Part shown: in pieces, positions 22,900-25,021 of the stretch
How the letters are laid out: each line of letters begins with the position of its first letter
Position numbering within the stretch: the first letter of the stretch is position 1
NCBI GenBank assembly: GCA_043758775.1
Contig: JAYVMU010000055.1
Coordinates: forward strand, 1-25,021
Source of the DNA: JACMMS01 sp043758775
Lineage (GTDB): Bacteria > Pseudomonadota > Gammaproteobacteria > Burkholderiales > Methylophilaceae
Reading direction: 5' to 3'
Length of the DNA: 25,021 nucleotides
The notes under the pieces: generated by a model
Database searches by the model: none
Told to the model about the DNA's origin: nothing
The model's input: only the letters and a program-made list of their open reading frames with translations
Program-made: the position numbers and the translations under genes

Positions 22900-24963
22900 A
22901 TGCTTTATCCGAATTTATTTACGCCCATTACTCTCAATAAATTGGTGTTACCTAATCGCATTTACAGTACCGCACATGCTGAAGTGTACGCAGAGGCAGG
23001 CGGTATGCCGGGTGAGCGTTATATTAAATATTATGAAGAAAAAGCCAAAGGCGGCTTGGGTATGGCGATTTGTGGCGGTTCCAGCCCGGTTTCTATCGAT
23101 GTGCCACAAGGTGCCTGGCGCCCAGTTAATCTCACGACAGACCGTGTCATCGAGCCATTGTCACGTTTGGCGGAAGCCATGCACCGTCATGGTAGCCGCA
23201 TCATGATTCAAGCCACGCACATGGGGCGTCGTTCGGCCTTTGCTGGTGACCCATGGCCGCACTTGGTGTCACCTAGCGGTGTGCGTGAAATGATGCATCG
23301 CGGTAACGCCAAAATCATCGAGATCGAAGAGATGCGCCGCATAGTCAAAGACTTTGCTGCTGCTGCCAAACGTGTACAAGATGCAGGCATGGATGGGATT
23401 GAAATATCTGCTGCGCATCAGCATTTAATCGACCAATTCTGGAGTCCGCGCACCAACCAACGCACAGATGAATACGGTGGTAGCCTAGCTAACCGTATGC
23501 GCTTTGGCATGGAAGTCTTGCATGCCGTGCGCGAAGCGGTAGGCGCTGATTTCTGCGTTGGTATGCGCATGTGCGCAGATGAGTTTCATGATGATGGCCT
23601 AGACCCGGAAACCTTAAAAGAAATCGCGCAAACCATTTCAGAAACTGGCTTGATTGATTTTATCAGCGTGATTGGTTCTGGCGCAGATACGCATAATACG
23701 GTGACTAACTGCATGCCCTCTATGGCGCTGCCACCAGAGCCATTTGTAAATTTAGCGGCTGGTATTAAAGCCGTTTCCGCCGTGCCTATCCTGCATGCGC
23801 AAGGCATACGAGATGTCACACAAGCTGAGCGCATTATCACCAACGGCTTAGTCGATATGGTGGGTATGACACGTGCACATATTGCTGACCCGCACATTAT
23901 TCGCAAAATTCGCGAAGGCAAAGATGATCAAATTAAACAATGCGTAGGGGCAAACTACTGTATAGACCGTCAATACAGTGGGCAGGATGTGCTCTGCATA
24001 CAAAATGCAGCGACTTCACGCGAAGCCACCATGCCGCATATTATTAAGAAAAATACCCTTATGAAACGTAAGATAGTGGTGGTCGGTGGCGGCCCGGCTG
24101 GGCTTGAGGCTGCCAGAGTTTCCGCTGAACGTGGGCATGCGGTCGTGATGTTTGAGAAGAGTCCTACGGTAGGAGGACAAGTGAATCTAGCTGCCAAAGC
24201 ACCGCAGCGTGAGCAAATGGCAGGCATTATCCGTTGGTTTGATATGGAAACCAAACGCTTGAAAGTAGATCTGCGTATTGGTGTCGAAGCCGACGCCCAA
24301 GCGATTCTCGCTGAAAACCCTGAGATTGTGGTACTCGCTACTGGCGGTCATAGCCATGTGTATCAAACTACTGCATGGGGTGTGGCAGAGGGCTTGAGCG
24401 TAAGTGCGTGGGATATTTTAAACGGAAAAGTTGAACCGAAAAAGAACGTGCTGGTTTACGATGCAATCAGCACGCATGCCGGTTTCGGTGTGGCGGACTT
24501 TATTGCGAGTCGCGGCAATCAGGTGGAATTAGTGACGCCTGATACTAAAGTAGCTGAAGACGTAGGTGGCACGACTTTCCCAGTATTTTATCGCCGGCTT
24601 TATGCCAACGGTATTATTCCGACACCAAACTATTGGCTAGACCGCGTGTATGCAGAGGGCACAAAAATAATCGCTGTATTACGCAATGAATATACCGATA
24701 TACTTGAAGAACGCGAAGTTGACCAAGTGGTGATTGAAAATGGCACGCTACCTAATGACAGCTTGTATTGGGAGCTAAAACCACAGTCAGCCAATCTAGG
24801 CCAAACCGATGTCAAAGCTTTATTCTCTGCAGAAGCCCAGCCCGCGTTAAGTCAACCATTAGAAGTTGGGCAGTTCTTGCTGTATCGGGTAGGTGATTGC
24901 ATTTCGATGCACAATATTCATGGTGCAATCTATGATGCTTTAAGATTGTGTAAAGATTTCTAA
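22900..24963 (+). CDS. dgcA: Dimethylglycine demethylase subunit DgcA-like (flavin/Fe-S oxidoreductase)
   Basis: The 687-residue protein has the layout of the trimethylamine-dehydrogenase/old-yellow-enzyme family. An FMN TIM barrel (about 1–340, with LPNRIYSTAHAEVYAEAGGM and the active-site stretch EISAAHQHLIDQFWSPRTN) is followed by a cysteine cluster (348–366) and a dinucleotide domain opening with IVVVGGGPAGLEAARVSAE at 392–410. Length is nearly that of Pseudomonas DgcA (about 686), which with DgcB demethylates dimethylglycine to sarcosine. The sox–glyA neighbours supply the next steps, supporting this call over trimethylamine or other amine dehydrogenases. The cluster reads C348-x2-A351-x2-C354-x11-C366, so the second cysteine of the usual 4Fe-4S motif is Ala. 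AAGGAA before the ATG is a good ribosome-binding site. Confidence 0.88.
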   Translation: MLYPNLFTPITLNKLVLPNRIYSTAHAEVYAEAGGMPGERYIKYYEEKAKGGLGMAICGGSSPVSIDVPQGAWRPVNLTTDRVIEPLSRLAEAMHRHGSRIMIQATHMGRRSAFAGDPWPHLVSPSGVREMMHRGNAKIIEIEEMRRIVKDFAAAAKRVQDAGMDGIEISAAHQHLIDQFWSPRTNQRTDEYGGSLANRMRFGMEVLHAVREAVGADFCVGMRMCADEFHDDGLDPETLKEIAQTISETGLIDFISVIGSGADTHNTVTNCMPSMALPPEPFVNLAAGIKAVSAVPILHAQGIRDVTQAERIITNGLVDMVGMTRAHIADPHIIRKIREGKDDQIKQCVGANYCIDRQYSGQDVLCIQNAATSREATMPHIIKKNTLMKRKIVVVGGGPAGLEAARVSAERGHAVVMFEKSPTVGGQVNLAAKAPQREQMAGIIRWFDMETKRLKVDLRIGVEADAQAILAENPEIVVLATGGHSHVYQTTAWGVAEGLSVSAWDILNGKVEPKKNVLVYDAISTHAGFGVADFIASRGNQVELVTPDTKVAEDVGGTTFPVFYRRLYANGIIPTPNYWLDRVYAEGTKIIAVLRNEYTDILEEREVDQVVIENGTLPNDSLYWELKPQSANLGQTDVKALFSAEAQPALSQPLEVGQFLLYRVGDCISMHNIHGAIYDALRLCKDF

Positions 24964-24965
24964 TC

Positions 24966-25021
24966 ATGTTCTCGCTACCGCCTAATGCAGTTGCACACGC
25001 CATTACAGTGTTATTCTGGCT
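24966..25021 (+). CDS. Start of the next gene, possibly dgcB (partial)
   Basis: An ATG two bases after the dgcA stop opens a frame MFSLPPNAVAHAITVLFW that runs off the window. The hydrophobic end suits a membrane helix. In known dimethylglycine loci the gene after dgcA is dgcB, an iron–sulfur protein with an N-terminal membrane part, so that is the expectation. Eighteen residues are too few to prove it. Confidence 0.45.
   Translation, partial: MFSLPPNAVAHAITVLFW

Overview
The window looks like a chromosomal segment of a moderately AT-rich betaproteobacterium. The smc–zipA–ligA order, the low-GC codon usage and the adjoining N-methyl-amine catabolism genes suggest a methylotroph of the Methylophilaceae (Methylotenera/Methylophilus type). 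The taxonomic call is inference; no rRNA gene is present.

Positions 1–3157 are the end of an integrated mobile island. A phage-type tyrosine recombinase (1792–3069, minus) lies next to the 3' end of a tRNA-Glu gene and reads away from it into the island, the usual geometry for integration into a tRNA 3' end. The island also carries a small winged-helix/HTH protein with its own promoter and a strongly folded leader. Between 186 and 1059 there is an 874-bp stretch with no convincing gene but much structure: a match to the IncP/MOBP-type nic consensus, two copies of an 18-bp repeat each followed by a GC-rich hairpin, a long nested hairpin and a clear terminator. A truncated minus-strand gene leaves the window at position 1.

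Positions 3157–3962 hold a tRNA-Ala(GGC)–tRNA-Glu(TTC) unit behind a strong promoter, then queF (queuosine biosynthesis). Plus-strand housekeeping genes follow: smc (chromosome condensation), zipA (FtsZ anchoring), ligA (NAD-dependent DNA ligase) and an exported TPR protein. Next come msrP–msrQ (periplasmic methionine sulfoxide repair) and a DoxX-like membrane protein whose start codon is unclear.

From about 14.6 kb to the end is a catabolic cluster for N-methylated glycines: soxBDAG (heterotetrameric sarcosine oxidase), sdaA (L-serine dehydratase), glyA (serine hydroxymethyltransferase), dgcA (dimethylglycine demethylation) and the first codons of a further gene, probably dgcB. Together they would run dimethylglycine → sarcosine → glycine → serine → pyruvate, passing methyl groups to tetrahydrofolate. 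sdaA is interrupted by one in-frame amber codon with the rest of the enzyme intact, so as sequenced the last step is broken. I see no clear new defence or catalytic system. The least explained part is the structured non-coding region of the island.
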